Shown one piece after another: positions 35,437 through 44,628 of a stretch of DNA of 64,000 nucleotides; positions within the stretch are counted from its first letter, which is position 1, and every line of letters begins with the position of its first letter. The DNA lies in assembly GCF_000328565.1 (NCBI RefSeq), contig NC_019966.1, positions 1,736,001 to 1,800,000 of the forward strand. Direction: 5' to 3'. Source of the DNA: Mycobacterium sp. JS623 (GTDB taxonomy: Bacteria > Actinomycetota > Actinomycetes > Mycobacteriales > Mycobacteriaceae). A program made the translations under genes and the position numbers. The notes under the pieces were generated by a model that saw only the letters and a list, made by a program, of their open reading frames with translations, did no database searches and was not told the origin of the DNA.

Positions 35437-36234
35437 ATGATTCAAAACGCGGTCGGATATAGCGTGGAAGCCAAAGTGGCCATCGTCACCGGCGGGGCCA
35501 GTGGCATAGGGGAGTGTTGCGCGCGACTCCTTGCCGAACGGGGCGCGATAGTCGTGGTCGCCGACGTGAATCTCTCCCGGGCAGAAGAGGTCGCGAAGTC
35601 GATCGCCGGACACGCCATACAACTCGATATCACTGATGACGAGCAGATCGGCGAGGACATCGCGGCACTCGAGGAACGTGTTGGACCACTAGAGATTGCC
35701 GTCCTGTCAGCGGGGGTGGCGCAGATGCCCACCCGTACCGAGCACTACCTCATGTCCGACTGGGACAGGATCGTTGACATCGATTTCCGGGGTGCGTACG
35801 TAAGCGCTGTAGCCGTAGGCAACGCGATGTGTCGGCGCGGCCGCGGATCGATCGTCTTGATCGGATCGACCTCGGGAATTCGTTCTGTCCCCTTGCACGC
35901 CTACAGTCCGGCCAAGGCAGCCGTCATCGCCATGACGTCCAATCTGGCCGCCGAATGGGGGCGTTCGGGAGTTCGGGTGAATTGTGTGTCACCGGGCTAC
36001 ACGCTGACCCCGATGCTGCAAGGCATGATCGACCGTGGCGAGCGGGACCCGAGCGTGATGGAAGGTGACTCGGCGCTGGGGCGACTCGTCGCGGCCGACG
36101 ACATCGCACGGGCCGTCGCGTTTCTGAGTTCGAGCGAGGCATCTGCCATCACGGGAATCAATTTGCCCGTGGAAGCGGGCTGGCTGTCGGCCACATCGTG
36201 GCACACCTATGGCGGTGTGCCTGCCGCACGATAG
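35437..36234 (+). CDS. Short-chain dehydrogenase/reductase
   Basis: A 265-residue classical SDR. The cofactor motif is TGGASGIG (residues 18-25), followed by VVVADVNLSRAEEV (acidic residue after the second strand, favouring NAD). VLSAGVA replaces the usual NNAG, and catalytic Ser in LIGSTSG and AYSPAKAAVIAMT (Tyr about 155, Lys about 159) are present, with VNCVSPGYTLTPML and the C-terminal GINLPVEAGW typical of the family. It would oxidise a secondary alcohol or reduce a ketone or sugar-like intermediate. The ATG at 35437 has GGAGAG upstream; the longer GTG start adds six residues. It lies 80 bases after the LeuA-like gene and is probably co-transcribed. Confidence 0.85.
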   Translation: MIQNAVGYSVEAKVAIVTGGASGIGECCARLLAERGAIVVVADVNLSRAEEVAKSIAGHAIQLDITDDEQIGEDIAALEERVGPLEIAVLSAGVAQMPTRTEHYLMSDWDRIVDIDFRGAYVSAVAVGNAMCRRGRGSIVLIGSTSGIRSVPLHAYSPAKAAVIAMTSNLAAEWGRSGVRVNCVSPGYTLTPMLQGMIDRGERDPSVMEGDSALGRLVAADDIARAVAFLSSSEASAITGINLPVEAGWLSATSWHTYGGVPAAR

Positions 36235-36436
36235 ATGCGACTGCGCCTGTCTCCGAACCGCATTCGGTGCTCGGGCGGCGCCGAATGGGGTCGTCGTGGT
36301 CAACCGCGTGCACGTCAGCGTTGCCCTATATACGAGACCTCATATTCGGGTACGAAGCCGGTTCGCCGCCGTTATGCACCTGATCACTTCCCACTCGTCG
36401 GCCCGCAACGATCGCAGGTGAAACCCTGTGCGGGCG

Positions 36437-37006
36437 TTACGGTTTGCGGACTCCGCTCTCGAAGGTCCGGATCACCGTTGGCGCCACCGCATGGATCGGC
36501 AGGGCACCGGCGGCGGCGTCCTGACAGCCTCGATATACCAGCGCGAACAGCGTGTGCTCGATCCACGTCGGGCTCAGCTCGTCATCGAACACGTGCTCGC
36601 GCTGGCCGCGTTCGATCAGCTCCATCAGCGGGCCTTCTGATGGCATGTCATCGGGGGAGATGTCGCGCACGATCGCCGGATCGCCGAATAGAAATAGGAT
36701 CCGGTCGCGGACAGCCACCATTCCAGCGATCACACGATGCATCGCCTCCCGGGCCGGCCCCTCGCTGGGGGCTGCTTGGGCCAAAGACTGACTGAGAACA
36801 CGGATCGAATCCGAGGTCGCCGCGTAGAGCAACGCTTCACGGTCGGGAAAGTAGCGGTGCACCGTCGTCCGGCCCACATCCGCAGCACGGGCGATGTCGG
36901 CAATCGTTGCCAAGCTGTTGGTGCCCAGTACTGCCGCGGCGGCGGCCAAGATGGCGCTTCGCGTGCGGCCTGCCGCGCCGGCGAGCGGCTGCTCGAGCAT
37001 TCGCAT
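36437..37006 (-). CDS. TetR-family transcriptional regulator
   Basis: A 189-residue regulator. The N-terminal helix-turn-helix is at about residues 34-55 (TIADIARAADVGRTTVHRYF), followed by PDREALLYAATSD as in TetR/AcrR proteins, and then a helical ligand-binding domain (MVAVRDRILFLFGDPAIVRD; LIERGQREHVFDDELSPTWI). It is divergent from the GlcG/HbpS-like gene at 37226, and a GAACG-N4-CGTTC repeat lies 29 bases before its own start, a probable auto-operator. It likely controls the divergent unit. The inducer is unknown. Confidence 0.85.
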   Translation of the reverse strand: MRMLEQPLAGAAGRTRSAILAAAAAVLGTNSLATIADIARAADVGRTTVHRYFPDREALLYAATSDSIRVLSQSLAQAAPSEGPAREAMHRVIAGMVAVRDRILFLFGDPAIVRDISPDDMPSEGPLMELIERGQREHVFDDELSPTWIEHTLFALVYRGCQDAAAGALPIHAVAPTVIRTFESGVRKP

Positions 37007-37034
37007 CGGGCGATATTAGCCACGCCAGCCTTTA

Positions 37035-37048
37035 GAACGCCAACGTTC
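37035..37048. promoter_or_regulatory. Candidate TetR operator
   Basis: GAACG (37035-37039) and CGTTC (37044-37048) form an inverted repeat, flanked by TTTA (37031-37034) and TAAA (37051-37054), in the divergent promoter region of the TetR gene. The position just upstream of the regulator start fits autoregulation. Confidence 0.45.
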
Positions 37049-37095
37049 CATAAAAGAACGATTATGTCGCGGGTGGGTGCCGGCCAGGCCCAGAT

Positions 37096-37112
37096 ATTCT
37101 GCTATGCCGAAC
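37096..37112. promoter_or_regulatory. Candidate IclR-type operator before the HbpS-like gene
   Basis: ATTCTGCTATGCCGAAC matches the xTTC-N9-GAAx pattern of the sites at 34054, 51603, 56854, 61034 and 61093. It lies 114 bases before the start at 37226. Confidence 0.45.
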
Positions 37113-37225
37113 AGTGTTTTGCATACATGGACAGTTGTTGTACGGTTAGAGAGGCGATGAAGCAATGAACACGTCGCCACACGCACGTCGACTGCTGAAT
37201 CCGGGCTCGTCACAAAGGAGATTTC

Positions 37226-37612
37226 ATGGATCACGGCCAGGCCCTTGGCATCCTCAACGCCGGGATTGCCAAAGCTACCGAGATGGGTGTTCCGATGACG
37301 ATCGCCGTCGTCGACGCGAGCGCGGACCTGGTCGCCCAGGTGCGCATGGACGGCGCCTACCGCTACACCGTCGAAATCTCGCGCGGCAAGGCGATGGTGT
37401 CGGCCATCCTCCTGCAACCCAGCGGGGCGGTGGCCGACGACAACCCGGTCAGTCAAAAGCTCAACCAGCTCAATCACGACCAGATGGTCTTCGTTCAGGG
37501 CGCGGTGCCGCTGTTCGTCGACGGCGTCCCGATCGGCGCGGTGGGCGCCAGTGGCGGATTGCCCGCGATGGACGAAGAGGTGGCGACGGTGGCCGCTGCC
37601 GCCGTCGGCTGA
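37226..37612 (+). CDS. GlcG/HbpS-like (DUF336) protein
   Basis: A 128-residue protein of the GlcG/HbpS family. It shows the typical course: N-terminal helix (ALGILNAGIAKATEMGVPMT), strand AVVDASADLVAQVRMDGA, a helix starting at SRGKAMVSAIL, and the ending VFVQGAVPLFVDGVPIGAVG plus GASGG. Members bind haem or small ligands and often occur as accessory proteins in catabolic operons; a few assist in cleavage or reduction steps. AAGGAG is seven bases before the ATG. It is followed by the SMP-30 lactonase in the same direction and is divergent from the TetR gene. Confidence 0.8.
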   Translation: MDHGQALGILNAGIAKATEMGVPMTIAVVDASADLVAQVRMDGAYRYTVEISRGKAMVSAILLQPSGAVADDNPVSQKLNQLNHDQMVFVQGAVPLFVDGVPIGAVGASGGLPAMDEEVATVAAAAVG

Positions 37613-37663
37613 AGCCAATCATCTTGGGGGACTAAGCAATCCAGTGGTCAAAGGAGCAATGTC

Positions 37664-38629
37664 GTGACGTCCACCGACAGTATTGATGCACAGATGAATG
37701 AGATCATCGATCCGGCCGCGGAGATCGAGTGGCTGGGTTCAGGGTATGGCGGTACCAATGATGAGGGTGTGTTCCTCGGTGTGGCCGAGGGACCGGTGTG
37801 GGACACCGACGGCGGATTTCTAGTCTTCACCGACAACGGGCGCGGCGTCCGTTATCGCTACGACGACGTCAGCGGCGTCACCGTGCTCGACACGGACACC
37901 TTCAACGCGAATGGTCAAACACTCGACAACGAGGGACGACTCGTCTGGTGCGAACACACCGGACGGCGTGTGCGCCGCCGCGAAGCTGACGGCTCCATCA
38001 CCACGGTGGCAGACGCATACCGTGGAAGCAGGCTCAATCGGCCGAATGACGTCATCGTCGACTCCAAGGGTGCGATCTGGTTCACCGATCCCTTCACGTT
38101 TGGAGTCGACACGGAACTCGATATCGCCGGCGTCTATCGCGTATCACCGGACCTGGCGCGGATCAATCTCGTCTTGCGCGACTTCGCCTTTCCCAATGGG
38201 CTGATTTTCTCCCAGGACGAGCAGACGCTCTACGTGAACGACACCGGCCGAATGCAAATCCGCGCCTATGACATGGACTACTGGGGCGCCGACGGTGGTC
38301 GACCGGATATCGCAACTGAGCGCGTCGTTATCACGATGTTCGGGGACGAACCCGGAGCGCCGGATGGCATGAAGCTCGACGCCGCAGGACGCCTGTGGTG
38401 CACCGGACCTGGAGGGATTTGGGTCATCGAGCCGCAAACAGGCACGTGTCTGGGCATTGTGCCCGTGCGTGGTCACAGCGTCACCAACTTCACCTTTGGC
38501 GGACCCGATCTGACCACCCTCTACTTCACCACGTACACGGATTTCGGCAGGATTCCGCTGCGTGTTCCCGGCTTGAGCGTGCCCCGTCGAACGACCGAGT
38601 CTGCCGTCGCCCCGGTGTCGCCACACTGA
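37664..38629 (+). CDS. SMP-30/gluconolactonase-family lactonase
   Basis: A 321-residue six-bladed propeller hydrolase of the SMP-30/LRE family. Conserved metal-site segments are visible: GVAEGPVWDTDGGFLVFTDN (Glu ligand), RLNRPNDVIVDSKGAIWFTD (Asn ligand), FAFPNGLIFSQDEQTLYVND, and APDGMKLDAAGRLWCTG (Asp ligand). These enzymes hydrolyse lactones of sugars or catabolic intermediates using Ca or Zn. The frame starts at GTG 37664 with GGAGCAATG just before; the family length of about 300 agrees. It lies 51 bases after the HbpS-like gene and is probably co-transcribed with it. Confidence 0.8.
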   Translation: MTSTDSIDAQMNEIIDPAAEIEWLGSGYGGTNDEGVFLGVAEGPVWDTDGGFLVFTDNGRGVRYRYDDVSGVTVLDTDTFNANGQTLDNEGRLVWCEHTGRRVRRREADGSITTVADAYRGSRLNRPNDVIVDSKGAIWFTDPFTFGVDTELDIAGVYRVSPDLARINLVLRDFAFPNGLIFSQDEQTLYVNDTGRMQIRAYDMDYWGADGGRPDIATERVVITMFGDEPGAPDGMKLDAAGRLWCTGPGGIWVIEPQTGTCLGIVPVRGHSVTNFTFGGPDLTTLYFTTYTDFGRIPLRVPGLSVPRRTTESAVAPVSPH

Positions 38630-39158
38630 TATCCCATGGCGTGACTCGTAATCGACGAGCGCGCCCCCTGATCTCGTCGAGATCCATCGACTGACGCCGA
38701 TACCCACGACCTACGCCGGTTGGGTGCATTCGGTGACATTGCGTGCGTCAGCCGGCAGCCCGGCACGTGCCGCCATCATCGGGTCCCTGTCGGTCAGTCG
38801 CTCACGGTGCGGCCACCGATGGCTACCCGCGGGGCCCTCAGCGGCGCCACGAGCGATCGATGCACCCGGCCGACAACGCGACACCACAGTTCGCGCAGTT
38901 CAGAGACCTCCCCGCCCCGGGCAACCGCCGGGAAAAAGGCTACGGAGGCCTCTTTTGGCTACCTCGAACCGCCACCCTCAGCACCCTGCAAATTCCTTTT
39001 AAAAGAAAGATGTTGCGCTCTGCGGCACAGACCGGCTACGGTCGGACATCATCGTTGAGGCGCGCATCACACCAACAGTGGTGGGCACATTCATCGCAAA
39101 CGGAGGTTTGGTGCATCGTGGCTGCGACCCCGTACGTGCTGCTCGGTGAGGGCATGCG
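38630..39158. other. Intergenic, upstream of the yrbE-mce operon
   Basis: About 530 bases without a convincing gene; frames here are Arg/Pro/His-rich and irregular. It contains a perfect CTTTTAAAAG palindrome at 38996-39005, about 155 bases before yrbEA. The mce promoter should lie in the right part. No copy of the GTTC-N9-GAAC element was found here. Confidence 0.45.
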
Positions 39159-39926
39159 TTGAGAACCTCCTACCGTGCCGCGACACTCGTTCGCCCCATC
39201 GGCGGCTTCTTCGCGATGTGTCTGGACACGTTCGTCCTGATGTTCCGCCCGCCCTGGGCGTGGCGGGAATTCCTGACCCAGACGTGGTTCGTCGCGCGTG
39301 TTTCGATCCTGCCGACGATCTTTATGTCGATCCCATTCATCGTCCTCGCGGTCTACGTGCTGAACATCCTGCTTCTGGAGTTCGGCGCGGCCGACCTGTC
39401 CGGAGCCGGTATTGCGTTCGGCGCCGTGACGCAGGGCGGTCCGATCGTGACGGTTCTGGTGATCTCCGGTGCGGCAGCGACGGCGATGTGCGCCGATCTC
39501 GGGTCCCGCGCGATCCGCGAAGAGCTCGACGCGTTGCGCGTGCTGGGCATCAACCCGATCCAGGCGCTCGTGGTTCCGCGGGTGCTTGCCGCGACGGTGG
39601 TCTCGATACTCCTTGCGTCGGTGGTCACCATGGTCGGAATCATCGCTGCGTACTTCTTTTCGATCTACTTCCAGCACATCACGCCGGGCGCCTTTGCGGC
39701 CGGGCTGCCACTGCTCGTCGGAGTGCCCGAGGTGGTCATCTGCCTGGCGAAGGCCGCGATCTTCGGCCTCGCGGGAAGCCTGATCGCCTGTTACAAGGGC
39801 ATGTCCGTGGGTGGTGGGCCCGCCGGAGTCGGCAACGCGGTCAACGAAACCGTGGTGTTCACCTTCGTGGCGCTCTTCGCGATCAACGTGGTGGCCACCG
39901 CCATCGGAGTGAAGGCAACGCTATGA
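39159..39926 (+). CDS. yrbEA: YrbEA, MlaE-type permease of the Mce transporter
   Basis: A 255-residue integral membrane protein of the MlaE/YrbE family with about five helices (for example VSILPTIFMSIPFIVLAVYV; AATVVSILLASVVTMVGIIA). It carries the conserved EELDALRVLGINP segment between helices, which couples permease to ATPase. With YrbEB it forms the inner-membrane channel of the lipid importer. The start is TTG at 39159; the ATGA overlap with yrbEB at its end shows translational coupling. Confidence 0.9.
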   Translation: MRTSYRAATLVRPIGGFFAMCLDTFVLMFRPPWAWREFLTQTWFVARVSILPTIFMSIPFIVLAVYVLNILLLEFGAADLSGAGIAFGAVTQGGPIVTVLVISGAAATAMCADLGSRAIREELDALRVLGINPIQALVVPRVLAATVVSILLASVVTMVGIIAAYFFSIYFQHITPGAFAAGLPLLVGVPEVVICLAKAAIFGLAGSLIACYKGMSVGGGPAGVGNAVNETVVFTFVALFAINVVATAIGVKATL

Positions 39927-40792
39927 CCCAGACAGCGATGATCCGATCCGTGCCGAGCACCCTTCGCCCCGGACTACGCCGCACCGTCGTCAACACATCG
40001 AACAGCTGGAATCGACTGGGACAGCAAGTCCAGTTCTGCGCCGAGACACTCAAAGGCAGCGTGCACGCGATCACCAAGTATCCCAGTGAAGTGTTGCGGC
40101 TGATCGCCGAGATGAGCCTCGGTGTCGGGGCACTCGCACTGATCGGCGGCGCGGTGGCCGTCATCGCGTTCCTGACGTCGACAACGGGATCGCTCATCGC
40201 CATTCAGGTCTACCCCCAGCTGCAGCAGATCGGTGTCGATGCATTGGCCGGGTTCAGCTCTGCCTTCCTCAACACACGGTTCCTCGGACCGTTGATCGCA
40301 GGTATCGGCTTGGCCGCCACGATCGGCGCCGGCGCGACCGCGCAACTGGGCGCCATGCGGATCAACGAAGAGATCGACGCCCTCGAGGCGATGAGCATCC
40401 GGGCGGTTTCCTACCTGTGTTCAACCCGATTCGTGGCCGGTGTCATCGTCGTGATGCCGCTCTACGCGGTCGCGGTGCTCATGGCCTACACCGCCACCCG
40501 GTTCGGCACCACAACCGCCTACGGCCAAGCGTCGGGTGTTTACGACCACTACTTCAATACGTTCCTCAACCCGATCGACCTGCTGTGGTCCTTCCTGCAA
40601 GCAATCGTGGTCGGCGCGGTCGTCATGCTGCTGCACACCTACTACGGGTTCACGGCGTCCGGCGGTCCGGCCGGCGTCGGCGAGGCCGTCGGCCGCGCCG
40701 TGCGCACATCACTTGTCGCGTTGGTCGTCGTCACACTGCTCGTTTCACTGGCCATCTACGGCCCCACTGGCCGCTTCAACTTCTCGGGATAG
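39923..40792 (+). CDS. yrbEB: YrbEB, MlaE-type permease of the Mce transporter
   Basis: A 289-residue partner permease. The N-terminus (MTQTAMIRSVPSTLRPGLRR) is followed by an amphipathic region and membrane helices around residues 60-90, 115-140, 170-195, 225-245 and 260-280. The family coupling motif is INEEIDALEAMSIRAVSYLC. The ATG overlaps the yrbEA stop. It ends four bases before the mceA start. Confidence 0.9.
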   Translation: MTQTAMIRSVPSTLRPGLRRTVVNTSNSWNRLGQQVQFCAETLKGSVHAITKYPSEVLRLIAEMSLGVGALALIGGAVAVIAFLTSTTGSLIAIQVYPQLQQIGVDALAGFSSAFLNTRFLGPLIAGIGLAATIGAGATAQLGAMRINEEIDALEAMSIRAVSYLCSTRFVAGVIVVMPLYAVAVLMAYTATRFGTTTAYGQASGVYDHYFNTFLNPIDLLWSFLQAIVVGAVVMLLHTYYGFTASGGPAGVGEAVGRAVRTSLVALVVVTLLVSLAIYGPTGRFNFSG

Positions 40793-40796
40793 CTCG

Positions 40797-42260
40797 ATGA
40801 CATCGCGGTCAAGACGCAAGCTTCGCCCCGGGTGGTGGGCACTCATATTCGTTGTCCTCGTAGGCGCATTCGTGTTCGTGACATTGGGCGAGTTCCGGCA
40901 GACGTTCACCTCGTCGGTCCCGGTGGTGTTGACATCGGATCGCGCCGGCCTGGTCATGGAGCCCGGCGCCAAGGTCAAGCTGCGGGGCGTGCAGGTCGGT
41001 CAGGTCACCGACGTACACAGCGTCCCCGATGCGGTGCGACTGGACCTCGCGATCGACCCGGATCAGGTCAAGTACATCCCGGCCAACGTGGCCGCCCAGA
41101 TCCGGGCCAGCACCATTTTTGGTGCGAAGTACGTCGATCTGGTCTACCCCAGCGACCCCAGCCCCAAGCGCGTCACCGCCGGGGCGGTAATCGCCTCGCT
41201 GAACGTCGCGACCGAGGTGAACACCGTTTTCCAGAATCTGGTCAACCTGCTCAACCACATCGACCCCGCGAAACTCGACAGTGTCCTGTCGGCGTTCTCT
41301 GAGGGCCTGCGTGGGCAGGGGCCCAAGATCGGCGAGGCGATCACCGACGCGAACCAGGTGCTGTTGGCGCTCAATCCGCGTGCGGAGACGATCAGGCACG
41401 ACTGGCGGACGCTGAAGACTTTCGGCGACACCTACGGCGGCGCAGCCCAGAACATAGTGCACGTACTGGATGCGTTGAGCACTACAAGCATCACCGTGGC
41501 CAAAAACGCGCCGGCGCTCGACGCGCTGTTGCTCAACGCAACCGGCCTTTCGCAAAGCGGTATCACGCTTTTGGGCGCCAACAAGAACAACTTCATCCCC
41601 GCGTTCAACGACCTCGAACCCACGACGGCGCTACTGCTGAAGTACAACCCCGAACTGACGTGCGCCCTCGTGGGTGCCCACCTCGTCCAAACCAAATACC
41701 ACCAGCCGGACATCCAGGCCGGTAACGGCTACGCGGCCACCATCTCGAGTGCTTTGCAGTTCGGCAGTGACCCGTACAAGTACCCGGATAACTTGTCGAT
41801 CACCGGCGCCAAGGGTGGACCCGGCGGCAAACCGGGCTGTGGCTCGTTGCCCGATGTGTCGAAGAACTGGCCGGTGCGCCAACTGGTCACCAACACCGGG
41901 TGGGGCACGGGAGTGGACTGGCGGCCCAACCCCGGCATCGGTTTTCCCGGCTGGGCCGACTACTTCCCCGTCACTCGTGCGGTGCCCGAACCGCCGAGCA
42001 TCCGCTACCCCGGTGGCCCCGCGCCCGGTCCGGCGCCCGCCGTCCCGGGCGGACCGCCCTACGGCGCACCCTGGTACGCACCAGACGGCACGCCGTTGTT
42101 TCCCGGCTTGCCCCCCGGCGTGCCGTCGACCTCGCCGCCGCCCGATCCGGCACACCTGCCCCCAGGCGCAGAGCCCTTCGTCGTGCCGCCTCCGCCACCG
42201 CCGGCGGCGAACTCGACCGAAAGTGCAGGGCCACAAGGGATGAGCGGGCAACAGCCATGA
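40797..42260 (+). CDS. mceA: MceA, substrate-binding Mce protein
   Basis: A 487-residue Mce-family protein with an N-terminal membrane anchor (GWWALIFVVLVGAFVFVTLG, about 12-31) and an MCE domain at about 42-118 (VPVVLTSDRAGLVMEPGAKV; KLRGVQVGQVTDV; IRASTIFGAKYVDLVYPS). A helical stretch to about 300 follows, then a domain with cysteines (LTCALVGAH; KPGCGSLPD) and a Pro-rich C-terminus (about 395-487). Mce proteins form a tube across the periplasm for lipophilic substrates. The ATG at 40797 follows the yrbEB stop by four bases; the longer frame runs antisense to no support. Overlaps mceB by ATGA. Confidence 0.92.
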   Translation: MTSRSRRKLRPGWWALIFVVLVGAFVFVTLGEFRQTFTSSVPVVLTSDRAGLVMEPGAKVKLRGVQVGQVTDVHSVPDAVRLDLAIDPDQVKYIPANVAAQIRASTIFGAKYVDLVYPSDPSPKRVTAGAVIASLNVATEVNTVFQNLVNLLNHIDPAKLDSVLSAFSEGLRGQGPKIGEAITDANQVLLALNPRAETIRHDWRTLKTFGDTYGGAAQNIVHVLDALSTTSITVAKNAPALDALLLNATGLSQSGITLLGANKNNFIPAFNDLEPTTALLLKYNPELTCALVGAHLVQTKYHQPDIQAGNGYAATISSALQFGSDPYKYPDNLSITGAKGGPGGKPGCGSLPDVSKNWPVRQLVTNTGWGTGVDWRPNPGIGFPGWADYFPVTRAVPEPPSIRYPGGPAPGPAPAVPGGPPYGAPWYAPDGTPLFPGLPPGVPSTSPPPDPAHLPPGAEPFVVPPPPPPAANSTESAGPQGMSGQQP

Positions 42261-43285
42261 GAAACAGACTGACCGGCGTCCTCTGGCGCCTCGGTGTCTT
42301 CGTGGCGGTATGCCTATGCTTCCTGGCCGCGATGTTCGCGATCTTCGCCCAGCCACGCTTCCAAGCCGAAAACGTCTACACCGCTGAATTCTCCAACGTG
42401 TCCGGTCTCGAGCAGGGCCAATTCGTCCGCATCGCCGGAGTCGAGGTCGGCAAGGTGACACACATTGCGCTGCAACGAGACACGACGGTTGACGTGCAAT
42501 TCACCGCCGATGACTCGGTGGTGCTGACGAAGGGCACCAGGGCCGTGATCCGCTACGCCGACCTCATCGGTGGCCGCTACTTGGCGCTGGAGGACGGCGC
42601 CGGGCCCAGCGCCCGACTCAAGCCAGGTGACAAGATCCCGCCGTCGAACACCTCACCGGCCTTGGACTTGGACGCACTCATTGGCGGGTTCCGGCCTTTG
42701 TTCCGGGCGCTGGATCCCGATCAGGTCAACGCGTTGTCGAGCCAACTGATCGCCGCCTTCCAGGGACAAGGTGACACCATCGGCTCCTTCTTCGAGCACA
42801 CCGCCGCGCTGACCAATATGCTCGCAGACCGCGACCAGCTGATCGGACAGGTCATCGTCAACCTCAACACCGTGCTGGGTTCGCTCGGCGACCAAAACAC
42901 CCAGTTCGCAAAGGCGGTCGACTCGCTGGCCCAACTGGTCTCCACACTGGCCGACCGCAAACAGGACATCAGCAATTCGGTGGCCTACGCCAACGCCGCG
43001 GCCGGCTCCATCGCCGATCTGCTGTCACAGACACGTCCGGCGATCCAGAAGGTAATCCACGAGACCGACCGCTCGGCAGGCATCGTGGTGGCCGATCACG
43101 ACTACCTGGACAACCTCCTGGCGACGCTGCCGGAGGCCTACCAAGCGCTGGGCAGGCAGGCCCTCTACGGCGACTTCTTCGGCTTCTACCTCTGCGACAT
43201 CCTGTTCAAGGTCAACGGCAAAGGGGGACAGCCTGTGTACATCAAGGTCGCCGGCCAGGCCAGCGGGCGGTGTGCACCGAAATGA
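42257..43285 (+). CDS. mceB: MceB
   Basis: A 342-residue Mce protein, near the usual length. Anchor at about residues 9-30 (LWRLGVFVAVCLCFLAAMFA), MCE domain about 38-110 (TAEFSNVSGLEQGQFVRIAG; VEVGKVTHI; VIRYADLIGGRYLALE), then the helical needle region with heptad-like stretches (DRDQLIGQVIVNLNTVLGSL) and a C-terminal Cys pair (FYLCDILF, GRCAPK). ATGA overlaps on both sides keep strict stoichiometry with MceA and MceC. Confidence 0.92.
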   Translation: MRNRLTGVLWRLGVFVAVCLCFLAAMFAIFAQPRFQAENVYTAEFSNVSGLEQGQFVRIAGVEVGKVTHIALQRDTTVDVQFTADDSVVLTKGTRAVIRYADLIGGRYLALEDGAGPSARLKPGDKIPPSNTSPALDLDALIGGFRPLFRALDPDQVNALSSQLIAAFQGQGDTIGSFFEHTAALTNMLADRDQLIGQVIVNLNTVLGSLGDQNTQFAKAVDSLAQLVSTLADRKQDISNSVAYANAAAGSIADLLSQTRPAIQKVIHETDRSAGIVVADHDYLDNLLATLPEAYQALGRQALYGDFFGFYLCDILFKVNGKGGQPVYIKVAGQASGRCAPK

Positions 43286-44628
43286 AGTCATTCACGGAGC
43301 GCAACCCCGTCGTCACGGGAGCCATCGGCGTCGGACTGCTGGTCGCGATCGCCACCGTGGCCATGAACTATGACAAGCTGCCGTTCGTCAACCAAACCAA
43401 GGAGTCCTCGGCGTATTTCGCTGAAGCCGGCGGCCTGATTTCCGGTGCGGCGGTGCAGGTTTCAGGACTCAAGGTCGGCGAGGTGGAAAGCATCGGCCTC
43501 GACGGGCCCCGGGTGCTCGTCACGTTCAACCTCGACAAGGACATCGCGCTGGGCGATCGCACCGAGGCAGCGATCAAGACCAAGACCGTACTCGGCGCCA
43601 AAATCTTGGAGCTCACCCCGCGCGGCGACACCGCGCTGCGCGGCCCGATCCCGGTCGACAGGACGCAGTCGGCCTATCAGCTACCCGACGCGCTGGGTGA
43701 TCTTTCGATGACGATCAGCGGCCTCAACACCGACCAGCTCTCGCAGTCGCTGGCCACCCTGTCGGAAACCTTCAAAGACACCCCGCCGACGTTAAAGGTT
43801 GCGCTGCAAGGCATCACACGGTTCTCCGACACCCTCAACACCCGCGACACGCAGCTACGCCAACTGCTCGCCAACGCCAACAAGGCCACGGCGGTGCTGG
43901 CCGACCGCAGCGATCAGGTGGTCGGCCTCATCACCAACACCAACGCGCTGCTGGCTGAATTGCTTCAGCAGAGCTCGGCCCTGGACCAGGTGTCGCGCAA
44001 TGTCTCGGCCCTCGCCGACCAGATCAAGGGCTTCATCTCCGAGAACCGTGACACCTTCAAGCCCGCCCTCGACAAACTCAACGGCGTCCTGGCCATCGTC
44101 GACAACCGCAAGTCTCAGCTGCAGGACTCCATCAGAAAACTCAACCCGTACCTGTTGTCACTGGGCGAAGCGGCGTCGGGTGGCCCGTTCTTCAAGGCCT
44201 ACATCGCCAACCTGCTGCCGGGCCAGTTCATCCAGCCCTTCGTCGACGCGGCATTCTCCGATCTTGGCCTGGATCCGGCGACGTTGTTGCCGTCGCAGCG
44301 GCATGATCCGCAGACCGGTCAGCGTGGCACCCCCGCGCTGCCCATTCCCTACCCCCGCACGGGTCAAGGCGGGGAACCGAATATGACTCTGCCCGATGCG
44401 ATTACGGGCAACCCGGGCGATGAGGGCTGCGGTCCGCCCGGATTGCCGCTGCCCGGCCCGACTGGCTGCTACCCCTACCGCCCCCCGCTTCCCGCGCCGC
44501 CCCCAGGTGGACCGCCGCCAGGACCACCCGCCGCGGTGTCGGCCGGGCCACCGCCGTCGCCGTCGCCGGTGTCAGATCCGCTGCCCGGGGCGACCCCGGC
44601 ACCCGCACCAGAAGGGGCAGGTCAATGA
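43282..44628 (+). CDS. mceC: MceC
   Basis: A 448-residue Mce protein. Anchor at about 12-28 (VVTGAIGVGLLVAIATVAM), MCE domain about 40-110 (AYFAEAGGLISGAAVQVSGL; KVGEVESI; IKTKTVLGAKILELTP), helical region to about 300 and a long Pro/Gly-rich tail (GPTGCYPYRPPLPAPPPGGP and beyond) that probably crosses or contacts the cell wall. The ATG at 43282 overlaps the mceB stop and is preferred to the GTG four codons upstream. Confidence 0.92.
   Translation: MKSFTERNPVVTGAIGVGLLVAIATVAMNYDKLPFVNQTKESSAYFAEAGGLISGAAVQVSGLKVGEVESIGLDGPRVLVTFNLDKDIALGDRTEAAIKTKTVLGAKILELTPRGDTALRGPIPVDRTQSAYQLPDALGDLSMTISGLNTDQLSQSLATLSETFKDTPPTLKVALQGITRFSDTLNTRDTQLRQLLANANKATAVLADRSDQVVGLITNTNALLAELLQQSSALDQVSRNVSALADQIKGFISENRDTFKPALDKLNGVLAIVDNRKSQLQDSIRKLNPYLLSLGEAASGGPFFKAYIANLLPGQFIQPFVDAAFSDLGLDPATLLPSQRHDPQTGQRGTPALPIPYPRTGQGGEPNMTLPDAITGNPGDEGCGPPGLPLPGPTGCYPYRPPLPAPPPGGPPPGPPAAVSAGPPPSPSPVSDPLPGATPAPAPEGAGQ

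Noticed and set aside
36235..36795. 186-residue plus-strand frame opposite the TetR gene
   Set aside because: Arg/Ser-rich shadow of the minus-strand regulator.
38743..39162. 139-residue frame upstream of yrbEA
   Set aside because: Arg/His/Pro-rich with no regular structure; treated as intergenic.
41631..42461. 276-residue minus-strand frame across the mceA/mceB junction
   Set aside because: A GC-driven shadow opposite well-supported mce genes.
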